A stretch of DNA of 64,000 nt from Paraburkholderia sp. DHOC27 (GTDB taxonomy: Bacteria > Pseudomonadota > Gammaproteobacteria > Burkholderiales > Burkholderiaceae): NCBI RefSeq assembly GCF_003429005.1, contig NZ_QVQV01000013.1, forward strand, positions 87,575-151,574. The letters run 5' to 3'. The position numbers were made by a program, and so were the translations under genes. The notes under the pieces were generated by a model, which had not been told where the DNA came from, made no database searches, and saw nothing but the letters and a program-made list of their open reading frames with translations. Positions within the stretch are counted from its first letter, which is position 1, and every line of letters begins with the position of its first letter. Positions 1 through 8,041 of the stretch are shown piece by piece.

Positions 1-185
1 GCATTTTCGTGCTGGCCTTCCTGACGCTGGCGTTCCTCGGAACCAAGCCGCCGTCGCCCGCCGCGACCTTGATTGCGCAGATTTGCGCGCTGATTTATTT
101 CGCGTTCTTCCTTGGTATGCCGTTCTGGACGCCGCTTGGCAATTTCAAGCAGCCACCCGAACGGGTGCGGTTCAAGCCTCATTAA
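1..185 (+). CDS. petB: Cytochrome b of the bc1 complex, C-terminal end (partial)
   Basis: Only the last 60 codons are inside the window, read in the frame starting at base 3. They encode a hydrophobic segment, a KPPSP loop, a second membrane helix (LIYFAFFLGMPFW) and a short basic tail ending FKPH. This is the usual end of bacterial cytochrome b, the quinol-oxidising membrane subunit of respiratory complex III. Identity is supported strongly by cytochrome c1 starting 23 bases after the stop, the order found in petABC operons. The Rieske subunit would be further upstream, outside the window. Confidence 0.88.
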   Translation, partial: IFVLAFLTLAFLGTKPPSPAATLIAQICALIYFAFFLGMPFWTPLGNFKQPPERVRFKPH

Positions 186-208
186 TCGCAGGCCAAGGAG
201 ACACGAAG

Positions 209-976
209 ATGAGAAAAATACTTGCGAGGCTCGCTGTGATCGGGGCTGCATCGTTGACGTTGGCGCTCGCGTTGCTGGCGGCGCCCGCGTATGCGGACGA
301 CAATTTCCCGCTCGACCGCGCGCCCGATAACGCGGACAATTTCGCTTCTTTGCAGCACGGCGCCAAATTGTTTGTAAACTACTGCCTGAATTGCCATAGC
401 GCCAACCTGGTTCGGTACAGTTCGTTGACCAGTTTGGGGCTGACGCCGCAGGAAATTCAGGCAAACCTGCTGTTCACGACCGATAAGATCGGTAACACGA
501 TGACGATCGCGATGAAGCCGGACGACGCGAAAGCGTGGTTCGGCACCACGCCGCCGGATTTGTCGCTGGAGGCGCGGGCGCGAGGCAAAGACTGGATTTA
601 CACGTATTTACGCAGCTTTTATCGCGACGATACGCGGCCAACCGGCTGGAACAATCTGGTGTATGAAAACGTGAGCATGCCCAACGTGTTGTGGCAGCTT
701 CAGGGGCAGCGTACGGCGAAGTTCGATGACGTAGTCGACGAAAGGAGCGGGGAAACAGTCCATAAATTCGTCGGTTATCAGCAGGTCACGCCGGGGACGT
801 TATCGCCGGTGGATTATGATTCGGATGTGGCCGATCTCGTGTCGTACCTGTCCTGGATGGCCGAACCCACGCAGCAAACCCGCCACCGCCTGGGTGTGTG
901 GGTGCTGCTGTTCCTCGGCATCCTGAGCTTTTTCGCCTGGCGATTGAACGCCGCGTATTGGAAAGATATCAAATAA
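209..976 (+). CDS. petC: Cytochrome c1 of the bc1 complex
   Basis: 255 aa. A signal peptide (hydrophobic stretch about residues 8-25, APAYA cleavage site) exports the protein. The haem-binding motif CLNCH is at residues 59-63, and a C-terminal membrane helix (LGVWVLLFLGILSFFAW) anchors it, as in all cytochromes c1, which pass electrons from the Rieske centre to soluble cytochrome c. The reading frame is open further upstream (to 83), but the ATG at 209 is chosen because AAGGAG lies at 195-200 and a proper signal peptide follows. It is 23 bases downstream of petB, so co-transcribed. Confidence 0.96.
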   Translation: MRKILARLAVIGAASLTLALALLAAPAYADDNFPLDRAPDNADNFASLQHGAKLFVNYCLNCHSANLVRYSSLTSLGLTPQEIQANLLFTTDKIGNTMTIAMKPDDAKAWFGTTPPDLSLEARARGKDWIYTYLRSFYRDDTRPTGWNNLVYENVSMPNVLWQLQGQRTAKFDDVVDERSGETVHKFVGYQQVTPGTLSPVDYDSDVADLVSYLSWMAEPTQQTRHRLGVWVLLFLGILSFFAWRLNAAYWKDIK

Positions 977-977
977 T

Positions 978-1044
978 CACGCCATGACTGGCGTGGGGCC
1001 GGCGCAAGGAAAGACCGCTGGACGGTTTTTCCGCGCGCTGGCCC
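978..1044 (+). terminator. Two back-to-back hairpins between petC and sspA
   Basis: A perfect 7-bp hairpin (CACGCCA/TGGCGTG, 978-995) is followed without a gap by a long imperfect hairpin, 996-1044. The second has two stacked 10-bp arms (996-1005 with 1035-1044, and 1008-1017 with 1023-1032, each with a single G-U pair) separated by a 2x2 internal loop. A run of five T's follows at 1051-1055. This may terminate or process the pet transcript ahead of sspA; which one is inference. Confidence 0.6.
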
Positions 1045-1069
1045 TTCAGCTTTTTGAGGAAACGTAAAC

Positions 1070-1681
1070 ATGATGGTTCTGTATTCCGGCACAACTTGCC
1101 CGTTCTCCCAGCGCTGCCGGCTGGTGTTGTTCGAGAAGGGCATGGACTTCGAGATCCGCGACGTCGACCTGTTCAACAAACCGGAAGACATCGCTGTGAT
1201 GAATCCGTATGGTCAAGTGCCGATCCTCGTCGAACGGGACCTGATTCTGTACGAATCGAACATCATCAACGAATACATCGACGAACGCTTCCCGCATCCG
1301 CAACTCATGCCGGCCGACCCGGTGCAACGGGCACGCGCGCGCCTGTTCCTGCTCAACTTCGAGAAGGAACTGTTCGTCCACGTTGGCACGCTGGAAAACG
1401 AAAAGGGCAAGGCTGCCGAGAAGAATCACGAGAAGGCCCGTCTCGCGATTCGTGATCGTCTGACGCAACTCGCGCCGATCTTCCTGAAGAACAAGTACAT
1501 GCTCGGCGAAGAGTTCTCGATGCTCGACGTGGCGATCGCGCCGCTGCTGTGGCGTCTGGATCACTACGGCATTGAACTGTCGAAGAACGCAGCGCCGCTG
1601 ATGAAATACGCCGAGCGTATTTTCAGCCGTCCGGCGTATATCGAAGCGCTGACGCCGTCGGAAAAGGTGATGCGTCGTTGA
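1070..1681 (+). CDS. sspA: Stringent starvation protein A (GST-fold RNA polymerase-binding protein)
   Basis: 203 aa, the normal length. An N-terminal thioredoxin-like GST domain carries TCPFSQR at residues 9-15 and ESNIINEYID at 62-71; the PHP motif used by E. coli SspA to contact RNA polymerase/sigma is present at 75-77. A helical GST C-terminal domain follows. SspA binds RNA polymerase and reprogrammes transcription under starvation and acid stress. The start is the ATG at 1070 with GAGGA at 1056-1060. The sspA-sspB pair after petBC is a typical beta-proteobacterial arrangement. Confidence 0.94.
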   Translation: MMVLYSGTTCPFSQRCRLVLFEKGMDFEIRDVDLFNKPEDIAVMNPYGQVPILVERDLILYESNIINEYIDERFPHPQLMPADPVQRARARLFLLNFEKELFVHVGTLENEKGKAAEKNHEKARLAIRDRLTQLAPIFLKNKYMLGEEFSMLDVAIAPLLWRLDHYGIELSKNAAPLMKYAERIFSRPAYIEALTPSEKVMRR

Positions 1682-1776
1682 GTTTGGCCTGAAGGCGGGG
1701 CGTTGCGCGCCGGGCGTCGAGTTTGAGCGCCCGGTGTCGACGAAGTGCGGCGCGCCGCCTGGTATGAGGACAGTTG

Positions 1777-2307
1777 ATGCAAGAGATTTCCACCAAGCCT
1801 TATCTGCTGCGTGCGCTGTACGAGTGGTGCACGGATAACGGCTATACCCCGCATATCGCAGTACGCGTCGACAATCAGACGCGTGTGCCGCGCCAGTTCG
1901 TACGCGATAACGAAATCGTGTTGAACATCAGTTTCGAGGCCACCAGCCAGTTGCAGATGGGCAACGAGTGGGTCGAATTCAGCGCGCGCTTTTCGGGCAA
2001 GTCCCACAAGATCGAAGTGCCGGTGGCGAACATCCTCGCCATCTACGCCCGCGAGAACGGTCAGGGCATGGCGTTCCCGGTCGATTCAGCGGGCGGCGAG
2101 GCCACCGATTCCGGCGCGGATGAAGAAACCACGGAAGAAGTCGAACCGCCGGTGAAGGCGGCCGGTGCGGGACCGCGTGCGCTTGAGGTTGCGCCTGCGG
2201 CAGAGTCGAAAGACGTCAGGGCGAACGATGAGGATGATGACGGTCCCAAGCCCGACGACGATGGATCGAAAGCCGGCGGCCGGGGTCATCTGAAGGTCGT
2301 GAAGTAA
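1777..2307 (+). CDS. sspB: ClpXP adaptor SspB
   Basis: 176 aa. The N-terminal half (PYLLRALYEW... and PRQFVRDNEIVLNIS) is the ssrA-tag-binding fold. Residues from about 110 on form an acidic, low-complexity linker, and the last residues (GGRGHLKVVK) match the C-terminal ClpX-binding motif of SspB. The protein delivers SsrA-tagged, stalled-ribosome products to ClpXP. An in-frame TTG lies immediately before the ATG at 1777; the ATG with GAGGA at 1766-1770 is preferred. It lies about 95 bases after sspA, probably in the same operon. Confidence 0.94.
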   Translation: MQEISTKPYLLRALYEWCTDNGYTPHIAVRVDNQTRVPRQFVRDNEIVLNISFEATSQLQMGNEWVEFSARFSGKSHKIEVPVANILAIYARENGQGMAFPVDSAGGEATDSGADEETTEEVEPPVKAAGAGPRALEVAPAAESKDVRANDEDDDGPKPDDDGSKAGGRGHLKVVK

Positions 2308-2338
2308 CCGGACCTAAAAACTCAGGCCAAAAACAAAA

Positions 2339-2365
2339 CGGGCTACGCAAACATCGCGTAGCCCG
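2339..2365. terminator. Bidirectional terminator between sspB and tRNA-Thr
   Basis: A perfect 10-bp stem (CGGGCTACGC / GCGTAGCCCG) with a 7-base loop. Read on the minus strand it is followed by TTTTGTTTTT, a textbook intrinsic terminator for the tRNA. On the plus strand it lies just after the sspB stop but has only a weak T-rich tail. Confidence 0.85.
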
Positions 2366-2374
2366 TCGTCATTC

Positions 2375-2450
2375 TGGTGCCCCCTGTCTGATTCGAACAG
2401 ACCACCTCATGATTACAAGTCAAGTGCTCTACCAAATGAGCTAAGGGGGC
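2375..2450 (-). tRNA. tRNA-Thr (anticodon TGT)
   Basis: 76 nt including an encoded CCA. On the minus strand: acceptor GCCCCCT pairs with AGGGGGC, D-stem GCTC/GAGC, anticodon loop CTTGTAA giving anticodon TGT (Thr, reads ACA and relatives), T-stem GTCTG/CAGAC with loop TTCGAAT. The anticodon stem CTTGA/TCATG has one U-U mismatch at the second pair (28-42); all other stems are fully paired. Confidence 0.95.
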
Positions 2451-2630
2451 GAAAGCAGGGCGCTATTATATGACAAGCCGGAGCGTTCGGCTATCTGCGG
2501 GTTTTCGATTTGGCGTACGCAGGCGTCAGTATTCGGGCATCATTCGGCACCGCCCAAGTCCACCCGGCCATACGGCCGCCCAAGACGCAAGTTTTGCTGC
2601 GTCGTCCGAGCAATCACTTCCTGGTTCACC

Positions 2631-3761
2631 ATGTCTCTGTCCGCCACGCCCGCCACCATTACCTGGCCCGAAGCCGAAGGCCCCCGCTCTGCCCGCTGGC
2701 GCTCCGAAGCGGCCGTGCCGCCGCCCAAACGCGTGGTCGTGGCAGATGACCGTACCACGGCGGATACCGCTTACCGCCTCGCCTGCGAAGGGACGGCGCT
2801 GCTGTGGCAGGGTGATTTCCAGAACGCCCGCCAGCTTTTGCAGGCGGTGACGCGGCGTCTCGAACGCAAGCCGCGCAAGCAGGCCGAGACACTGATCGAC
2901 GCCTTCAACTTTCACCGTCAGGCGCAGTCGCAACGCGCGCGCACGCTCGGCATGCTGCTGATTCCGCTCGACGCCACGTACACGATCCCGCTGCGCCGTG
3001 CGCCCGATGTGCAGCAGGCCTGCATTGAGACGTACGGGGCCGCCGATGAACCCTCCGTGGTTTCGTTGCGCGAACTGCTCGGCTTGATCGGTGCGCATGA
3101 GTGGCGCAAGAAGGGCGTCGAGATTCCGGTGCTCGGTGAGCGCATTCATCCGCACTACGGCGTGTTCTCGCCCGTGCGCGGCGAGTACGTGGATCTCGTG
3201 GCGCGTACGCTGCTGCCTTCGCTGAACAAGGCGTTCGACATCGGCACCGGCACCGGCGTACTGGCCGCGCTGCTGGCCAAACGGGGCGTCAAGAAGATCG
3301 TCGCCACGGATCAGGACCCGCGTGCGCTCGCCTGCGCGCGTGAGAACATCGAGCGGCTCGGCTATGCGCAGCAGGTCGAGGTGATCGAGGCCGATCTCTT
3401 CCCCGAAGGCCGCGCGCCGCTTGTGGTCTGCAATCCGCCGTGGGTGCCGGCGCGGCCCGCGTCGCCGATCGAATATGCCATCTACGACATGGAAAGCCAC
3501 ATGCTGCTCGGCTTTCTCAATGGGCTCGCGGAGCATCTGTCGCCGGGCGGCGAGGGCTGGCTGATCCTGTCCGACTTTGCTGAACACTTGGGCCTGCGCA
3601 CGCGCGAATTCCTGCTGTCGGCGATCGAGAAAGCAGGGCTGACGGTGGCGGGCCGCGAGGACGTCCGTCCGCGGCATCCGAAGTCCACTGATGAGACGGA
3701 TCCGCTGCATGCGGCGCGCATGGCTGAAGTGACGTCGTTGTGGCGGTTGAAGGTGCGTTGA
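2631..3761 (+). CDS. SAM-dependent methyltransferase (HemK/PrmC-like N5-type)
   Basis: 376 aa. Residues about 202-217 hold the SAM-binding motif I (FDIGTGTGVLAALLAK). The later NPPW motif (about 267-270) is that of N-methyltransferases acting on planar or amide nitrogens, as in PrmC and RlmG/RsmC-type enzymes. The roughly 190-residue N-terminal part has no motif I recognise and may be substrate-recognising. The gene stands alone between a tRNA and a convergent flavoprotein gene. The target (rRNA, protein or small molecule) cannot be told from sequence. The ATG at 2631 was taken as the first in frame; no strong ribosome site is visible. Confidence 0.75.
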   Translation: MSLSATPATITWPEAEGPRSARWRSEAAVPPPKRVVVADDRTTADTAYRLACEGTALLWQGDFQNARQLLQAVTRRLERKPRKQAETLIDAFNFHRQAQSQRARTLGMLLIPLDATYTIPLRRAPDVQQACIETYGAADEPSVVSLRELLGLIGAHEWRKKGVEIPVLGERIHPHYGVFSPVRGEYVDLVARTLLPSLNKAFDIGTGTGVLAALLAKRGVKKIVATDQDPRALACARENIERLGYAQQVEVIEADLFPEGRAPLVVCNPPWVPARPASPIEYAIYDMESHMLLGFLNGLAEHLSPGGEGWLILSDFAEHLGLRTREFLLSAIEKAGLTVAGREDVRPRHPKSTDETDPLHAARMAEVTSLWRLKVR

Positions 3762-3854
3762 AGCGGGGTCGGGTGCGAGGCGGGGCGTCGAGCCGCAACC
3801 CTTACGTCACAACCTTCGAGCTTTGCTGAGCCATCCGCCTTTCCGTTTGCGCGC

Positions 3855-5132
3855 TTAGGTTCGTGCGCCGCCGTTCCGGCCGCCGAGCCACGCGGCCGCG
3901 CCACGCCCTGCGACCAGTCCGCTCGCGAAGCACGCGGTGAGCAGATAGCCGCCAGTCGGCGCTTCCCAGTCCAGCATCTCGCCCGCGCAGAACACCCCGG
4001 GCAGTTGCTCGACCATCAGATGAGCATCCACCGCTTCGAAGGGCACGCCGCCCGCGCTGCTGATGGCTTCTTCGATCGGCCGTGGTCGTGTGAGAGTTAG
4101 CGATAGCTGCTTGATCGTGTGGGCGACGAGCGTGGCATCGGTGAAAGCTTCCTTCGACAACGCCTCGTGCAGCAAGCCGACCTTCACGCCGCCCAGGCCG
4201 ATCCGGCTTTGCAGATGACTCGACATGGACCGCGAGCCACGCGGCCGGGTGACTTCGTCGATCACGCGCTGTAGCGGCAGATCGGGCGCCAGATCGAGTT
4301 CGATGGTGACGCGGCCGTCCGCCAACAGCCGCTCGCGGATCGCCGCCGACATCGCATACACCAGGCTCCCCTCGATGCCCGTTTCGGTCACGACGAACTC
4401 ACCTTGTCGATTCTGGACTTTTTTGTCTACATCCGTCACCTGGATGGCGACGGGCTTCACCGGTTGTCCGGCAAAGCGGGCGCGAAAGAAGTCGCTCCAG
4501 TCCGCCTCGAAGCCGCAATTCGCGGGACGCAGCGGCGCGATGGCCACACCGCGTTCGCCGAGCAATGGCACCCACGCGGCGTCTGAGCCGAGGCGCGGCC
4601 AGCTTGCACCGCCCAGGGCGAGAATCACGGCATCCGCTTTGACGGTACGTTCCCCGTCCGGCGTGTTGAAGCGCAGCGCCTGCGGCTGAAGGCCGACCTC
4701 CGCGTCGACCCAGCCGGTCCACTTGTGGCGCATGTGAAATCGCACGCCCGCTTCTTTCAGACGATGCAGCCATGCTCGCAGCATGGGCGCCGCTTTCATG
4801 TCCGTGGGAAAGACCCGCCCCGAACTCCCGACGAAGGTTTCCACGCCCAGCTCTTTCAGCCATGTCCGCAGCGCGTCTGGTCCGAAGACGTCGAGTAGCG
4901 GCGCGATCTGGGCGCGTCGCGCGCCGTAGCGCCCGAGGAACGGTTCGAGCGGCTCCGAATGCGTGATGTTCATCCCGCCTTTGCCCGCCATCAAAAACTT
5001 GCGACCCACCGACGGCATGGCGTCGTAGACATCGACCCGCACACCTTGGCGAGCCAGCGTCTCGGCGGCCATCAGGCCGGCAGGACCACCGCCGATTACG
5101 GCGACGCTAGCGGAATCAAGGGAAGTGGGCAT
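3855..5132 (-). CDS. FAD-dependent flavoprotein, YhiN/HI0933/BaiN family
   Basis: 425 aa. A dinucleotide-binding motif GGGPAGLMAAE begins near residue 14; GRKFLMAGKGGMNITHSE follows, characteristic of the HI0933/YhiN aminoacetone-oxidase/BaiN-like family (TIGR03862 subgroup). The C-terminus has the second FAD contact (PGVFCAGEMLDWEAPTGGYLL). The substrate is unknown; relatives are flavin-linked reductases. The open frame extends to 5294, but that extension is proline/arginine-rich and unlike the family, so the ATG at 5132 is chosen. Confidence 0.85.
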   Translation of the reverse strand: MPTSLDSASVAVIGGGPAGLMAAETLARQGVRVDVYDAMPSVGRKFLMAGKGGMNITHSEPLEPFLGRYGARRAQIAPLLDVFGPDALRTWLKELGVETFVGSSGRVFPTDMKAAPMLRAWLHRLKEAGVRFHMRHKWTGWVDAEVGLQPQALRFNTPDGERTVKADAVILALGGASWPRLGSDAAWVPLLGERGVAIAPLRPANCGFEADWSDFFRARFAGQPVKPVAIQVTDVDKKVQNRQGEFVVTETGIEGSLVYAMSAAIRERLLADGRVTIELDLAPDLPLQRVIDEVTRPRGSRSMSSHLQSRIGLGGVKVGLLHEALSKEAFTDATLVAHTIKQLSLTLTRPRPIEEAISSAGGVPFEAVDAHLMVEQLPGVFCAGEMLDWEAPTGGYLLTACFASGLVAGRGAAAWLGGRNGGART

Positions 5133-5520
5133 GCGGTGCTTTTCTGGTGGAGGGGGGGCGCTCTGGCAGCACGCGCCGCGCGGTTCAACGCAATTCGTAC
5201 GAGACACGTTGCGCGCGGCCCGCGCACAAAGCCTGATGCACGAGGCGCGGCGCACGAAGCGCGCTATTTTCCCACCGTGTGCGGTGCGGGGCAAACGCGA
5301 GATTGAGCGCGATCCGCGCAGGACCGCGCCGGGCCGTCACGCAACTGGGCCGACCGCTCACGCGACGCATCAGCAAATGCGGTGCGGTTGCAGCGGGCCA
5401 CAAGCTCATCGCGCGGTCGCAGCAGATCAAGTCTCCGCGCAGATTGCGCGACTCCGTCTCAGCGCCAGCCATCCAATCATCCGGCCAGCCTACACGCCTC
5501 GAACTCGCGCACTCAAAACC
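5133..5520. other. Intergenic region without recognised gene
   Basis: 388 bases between the flavoprotein start and the end of the MFS gene. Both flanking genes run on the minus strand, so this holds the flavoprotein's 5' region. Open frames here are high-GC shadows with no recognisable protein. I see no clear promoter or terminator. Confidence 0.5.
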
Positions 5521-6810
5521 TCAAACCGTCGAACGCGCCGCCTCCGTGCCGCCGTGCTGGCCGCCCGGTTCCGCGGGCAAAGGTTCGATGCGTCCCACGA
5601 TCACGAGATAGCTGAACGCGCCCAGAAAACAGAAGCCGCCGGCGACGATCAACGGAATCGTGAACGAGCCCTTCGTCAAGGCGACCATCACGCCGGTGAA
5701 GGTGGTGATGACGATGCCCGCCAGATTCGACGCGAAGTTTTGAATCCCACTGATCGACGCAACGTGATTCGGCGTCGGGGCGACGTCGGCCGGCAGCGAC
5801 CAGATGCTCGCCGCGGCAAACGCGAGACTGCCGTACGCGACGCCGAAGAACGCCAGCATCAGGTACACGTTCGAAGTGAACGCGGAGAGCGTGATCACCG
5901 ACGACAGCAGCATGCCGCCCACCATGCACGTCTTGCGCGACGCGGTGAGGCTCCAGCCGCGCCGGTAGAGCGCATCGGAGACGAGACCGCCGAGCCAGCC
6001 GCCCGGAATCGAGACCAGTGCCGGAATCATGCCGAGGGTGCCGAGCGATTTCAGCGAAAAGCCGCGCGTTTGCACCAGATAGCTCGGAAACCACGTGATG
6101 AAGAAGTAGATCACGAAGTTCAGGCAGAAGAAGCCCAGCATCATGCCCCACAGCGTGCGGTGGCGAAACAGCGAGCCCCACGTGGCTTGCGGAACCGCGG
6201 AGCGCGTGGGGCGCGGCACGATCGCATCCGTGGGGCCGGTCATGTCGCCGTGCGCGGGGCTGCGATAGATCACCAGCCAGCCGACGATCCAAAGAATGCC
6301 CACGAGGCCCGTGATGACGAACGACGCTTTCCACCCGGCCGTGCTGATGATGAGCGCGACGAGCGGAATGGAGAGTGCCGAGCCGACTCGCGAGCCGCTA
6401 TCGAAGATGCTGGTGGCGATTGCGCGCTCGGCTGGCTTGAACCACTGCGCGACGAGTTTCGCGCACGACGGGTATGCCCCCGCCTCGCCGACGCCGAGCA
6501 TCAGACGGCAGCCGAACATCGCGCCGACGCTGCTCGCCACGGCCGTCGCCGCCGTGAACAGCGACCACCAGCCCACCGCCAGTGGCAGCGCGATCCGCGC
6601 GCCGACGCGATCGACGAACCAGCCGAACGGCATCTGCATGAACGCGTAGGTCCAGAAAAAGCCGCTGAGGATCAGGCCCATTTCGGCCGGTCCGATGCCG
6701 AGCGATTTTTCGATCTGCGGTGCCGCGACCGCCAGATTCGCGCGGTCTACATAGTTCACTGCGATGGCGAGAAAACACAGAAAGATCACGACCCAACGCA
6801 TCTTGCGCAT
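5521..6810 (-). CDS. MFS transporter, anion:cation symporter (ACS) family
   Basis: 429 aa, about 12 hydrophobic helices. N-terminal VNYVDRANLAVA and the loop GWFVDRVGAR (motif A) are typical of the ACS family that imports sugar acids and hexuronates such as galactonate or glucarate. The substrate cannot be fixed because no catabolic gene adjoins. The ATG at 6810 is chosen over the longer frame (to 7011) because GGAGGAG lies just upstream and the first helix starts right after it. Confidence 0.85.
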   Translation of the reverse strand: MRKMRWVVIFLCFLAIAVNYVDRANLAVAAPQIEKSLGIGPAEMGLILSGFFWTYAFMQMPFGWFVDRVGARIALPLAVGWWSLFTAATAVASSVGAMFGCRLMLGVGEAGAYPSCAKLVAQWFKPAERAIATSIFDSGSRVGSALSIPLVALIISTAGWKASFVITGLVGILWIVGWLVIYRSPAHGDMTGPTDAIVPRPTRSAVPQATWGSLFRHRTLWGMMLGFFCLNFVIYFFITWFPSYLVQTRGFSLKSLGTLGMIPALVSIPGGWLGGLVSDALYRRGWSLTASRKTCMVGGMLLSSVITLSAFTSNVYLMLAFFGVAYGSLAFAAASIWSLPADVAPTPNHVASISGIQNFASNLAGIVITTFTGVMVALTKGSFTIPLIVAGGFCFLGAFSYLVIVGRIEPLPAEPGGQHGGTEAARSTV

Positions 6811-7018
6811 GACAACGTCTCCTCCGTGGCGGCATCCATTTTGTGAAGCGCGCGGTCCGCTGCGATGCCTGCTGGCGGCGCATCTTGTCGTGTGCGTCTC
6901 GCTCTGCCGGCGAGACTGCGTGATGATCAGGGCTCCCCTTGAGCGACGCTTCGCGCCGAAACCGCGCGCGCGAGTGACGCGCGTGAGTGACGCGAGCATC
7001 AAGCAGGACACGATGCCG

Positions 7019-7048
7019 ATAGTAGGAGGTCCGAAGAAATCCGGTCAA
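7019..7048 (-). promoter_or_regulatory. Candidate promoter of the ACS-family MFS gene
   Basis: On the minus strand TTGACC (complement of 7043-7048), 18-base spacer, TACTAT (complement of 7019-7024). It points toward the MFS start about 210 bases downstream. The -10 box is weak, so this is an inference. Confidence 0.4.
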
Positions 7049-7065
7049 GCCAATTCATTGACCGT

Positions 7066-7107
7066 TCCACAGTGTGGATGCGATGTCTGATGTGCCGCAC
7101 TGCGGCA
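7066..7107. promoter_or_regulatory. Two palindromes upstream of the MFS promoter
   Basis: TCCACA-G-TGTGGA (7066-7078) is a perfect 6-1-6 inverted repeat, and TGCCGC-ACT-GCGGCA (7093-7107) a perfect 6-3-6 one, 28 bases apart centre to centre. Both sit directly upstream of the candidate -35 box, the usual place for an activator. No regulator gene is adjacent. Confidence 0.4.
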
Positions 7108-7339
7108 TAACGTGGAGAAGCTAAGGACTACGATGCTCGAAATATCCGAGGCAGATGCTGGCGCTGCAAAGCTTCGAGGGGAATGGGCCGGATTGCCGAA
7201 TGCTGCAATGCAGCGTGCCGCGAAAACGGTGGTACACCTGACGATCGTGTGAAAGCGTCAAGCATGGCCGCTGCCGTGTGAGCGGCCATGATCGTCGTGC
7301 TTCGCCGTGCCCACCGCGCGACGAAGCGGCATGCCGGGC

Positions 7340-7660
7340 TCAGCCCGGGTACTCCTCGTCGACCTTCAGGCCGGCCAGCTTGAAAATGACGCGCAGTGTT
7401 TGCGGCTTGATATCGCGGCGCGACGCGAGCGTCGTCATCACGAAGTCGAGCACCTTCGCGTACTTCAGCATCGTCAGGCAGGTTTCCATATCGACGCTGC
7501 CGTCGCGCATCGCTTCGGCGAGGCGCAGCATCTCCACGGAGATGTCACGGGCCATTTCCAGTTCGAGCTGCTGCTTCTCGGACCACGCGGGGGTGGCCAA
7601 AAGTTTGGTCAGCAATTCCTGAAACTTCTGTTCGGCGTTGCCGTTGGGTATCGTATCCAT
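7340..7660 (-). CDS. Hypothetical small protein
   Basis: 106 aa, predicted mostly helical, soluble, no signal peptide or membrane segment; I do not recognise the family. It is slightly acidic with amphipathic stretches (QKFQELLTKLL, EMLRLAEAMRDG). The start at 7660 is preferred to the longer frame (7711) because GAGGCGG precedes it on the minus strand. It is divergent from the methyltransferase at 8042 and upstream of the MFS gene, with no obvious functional link. Confidence 0.6.
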   Translation of the reverse strand: MDTIPNGNAEQKFQELLTKLLATPAWSEKQQLELEMARDISVEMLRLAEAMRDGSVDMETCLTMLKYAKVLDFVMTTLASRRDIKPQTLRVIFKLAGLKVDEEYPG

Positions 7661-8041
7661 TGCCGCCTCAAGTTTCTTCTGAGCGCGCTTCCAGTTAAGA
7701 TCGCGGCGCACTGCAGGTTACGTAACGTTCGGCCCCATGTTCCGGGTCCGACCTCCCCCACACGCATGCGGTTCGCTTATCGAAACAGCGCCCGACAGTG
7801 TGTTTGTTGTTCTTATACGGCCTGAAACAGGACTTTGACCGCATATCGCGCTTATCACGTGCCCTCTGGTTCGCTCCGCGCTCCCATTTAGAGCAGGAAG
7901 TGTTCCAGGAAAGGCCCGGTTTGCGTCTCATCGCGGCGGTGAATCAGTGGTCGTGCCGCGCTTTGGGTAAACTGGCAGCAACTTTTCCTTTTATCCGTCG
8001 CCTTTCGCACGTTCGCCGTGTAAAGGATGTCGGTCTGTGCG
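7661..8041. other. Divergent intergenic region
   Basis: 381 bases between two divergent genes; must hold both promoters. A perfect 10-base palindrome GTTACGTAAC lies at 7717-7726, close to the minus-strand gene. No clear promoter boxes or RNA structure were found. Confidence 0.4.

Larger units (their letters stand above)
6811..7339. other. Long 5' region of the MFS gene
   Basis: 529 bases with no convincing gene. It contains a candidate minus-strand promoter (7019-7048) and two palindromes just upstream of it (7066-7078, 7093-7107), described separately. The rest is featureless. Confidence 0.5.

Noticed and set aside
5125..6846. 573-codon plus-strand open frame
   Set aside because: Antisense to the MFS gene, mostly Arg/Ala/His-rich with no domain; a GC-rich shadow.
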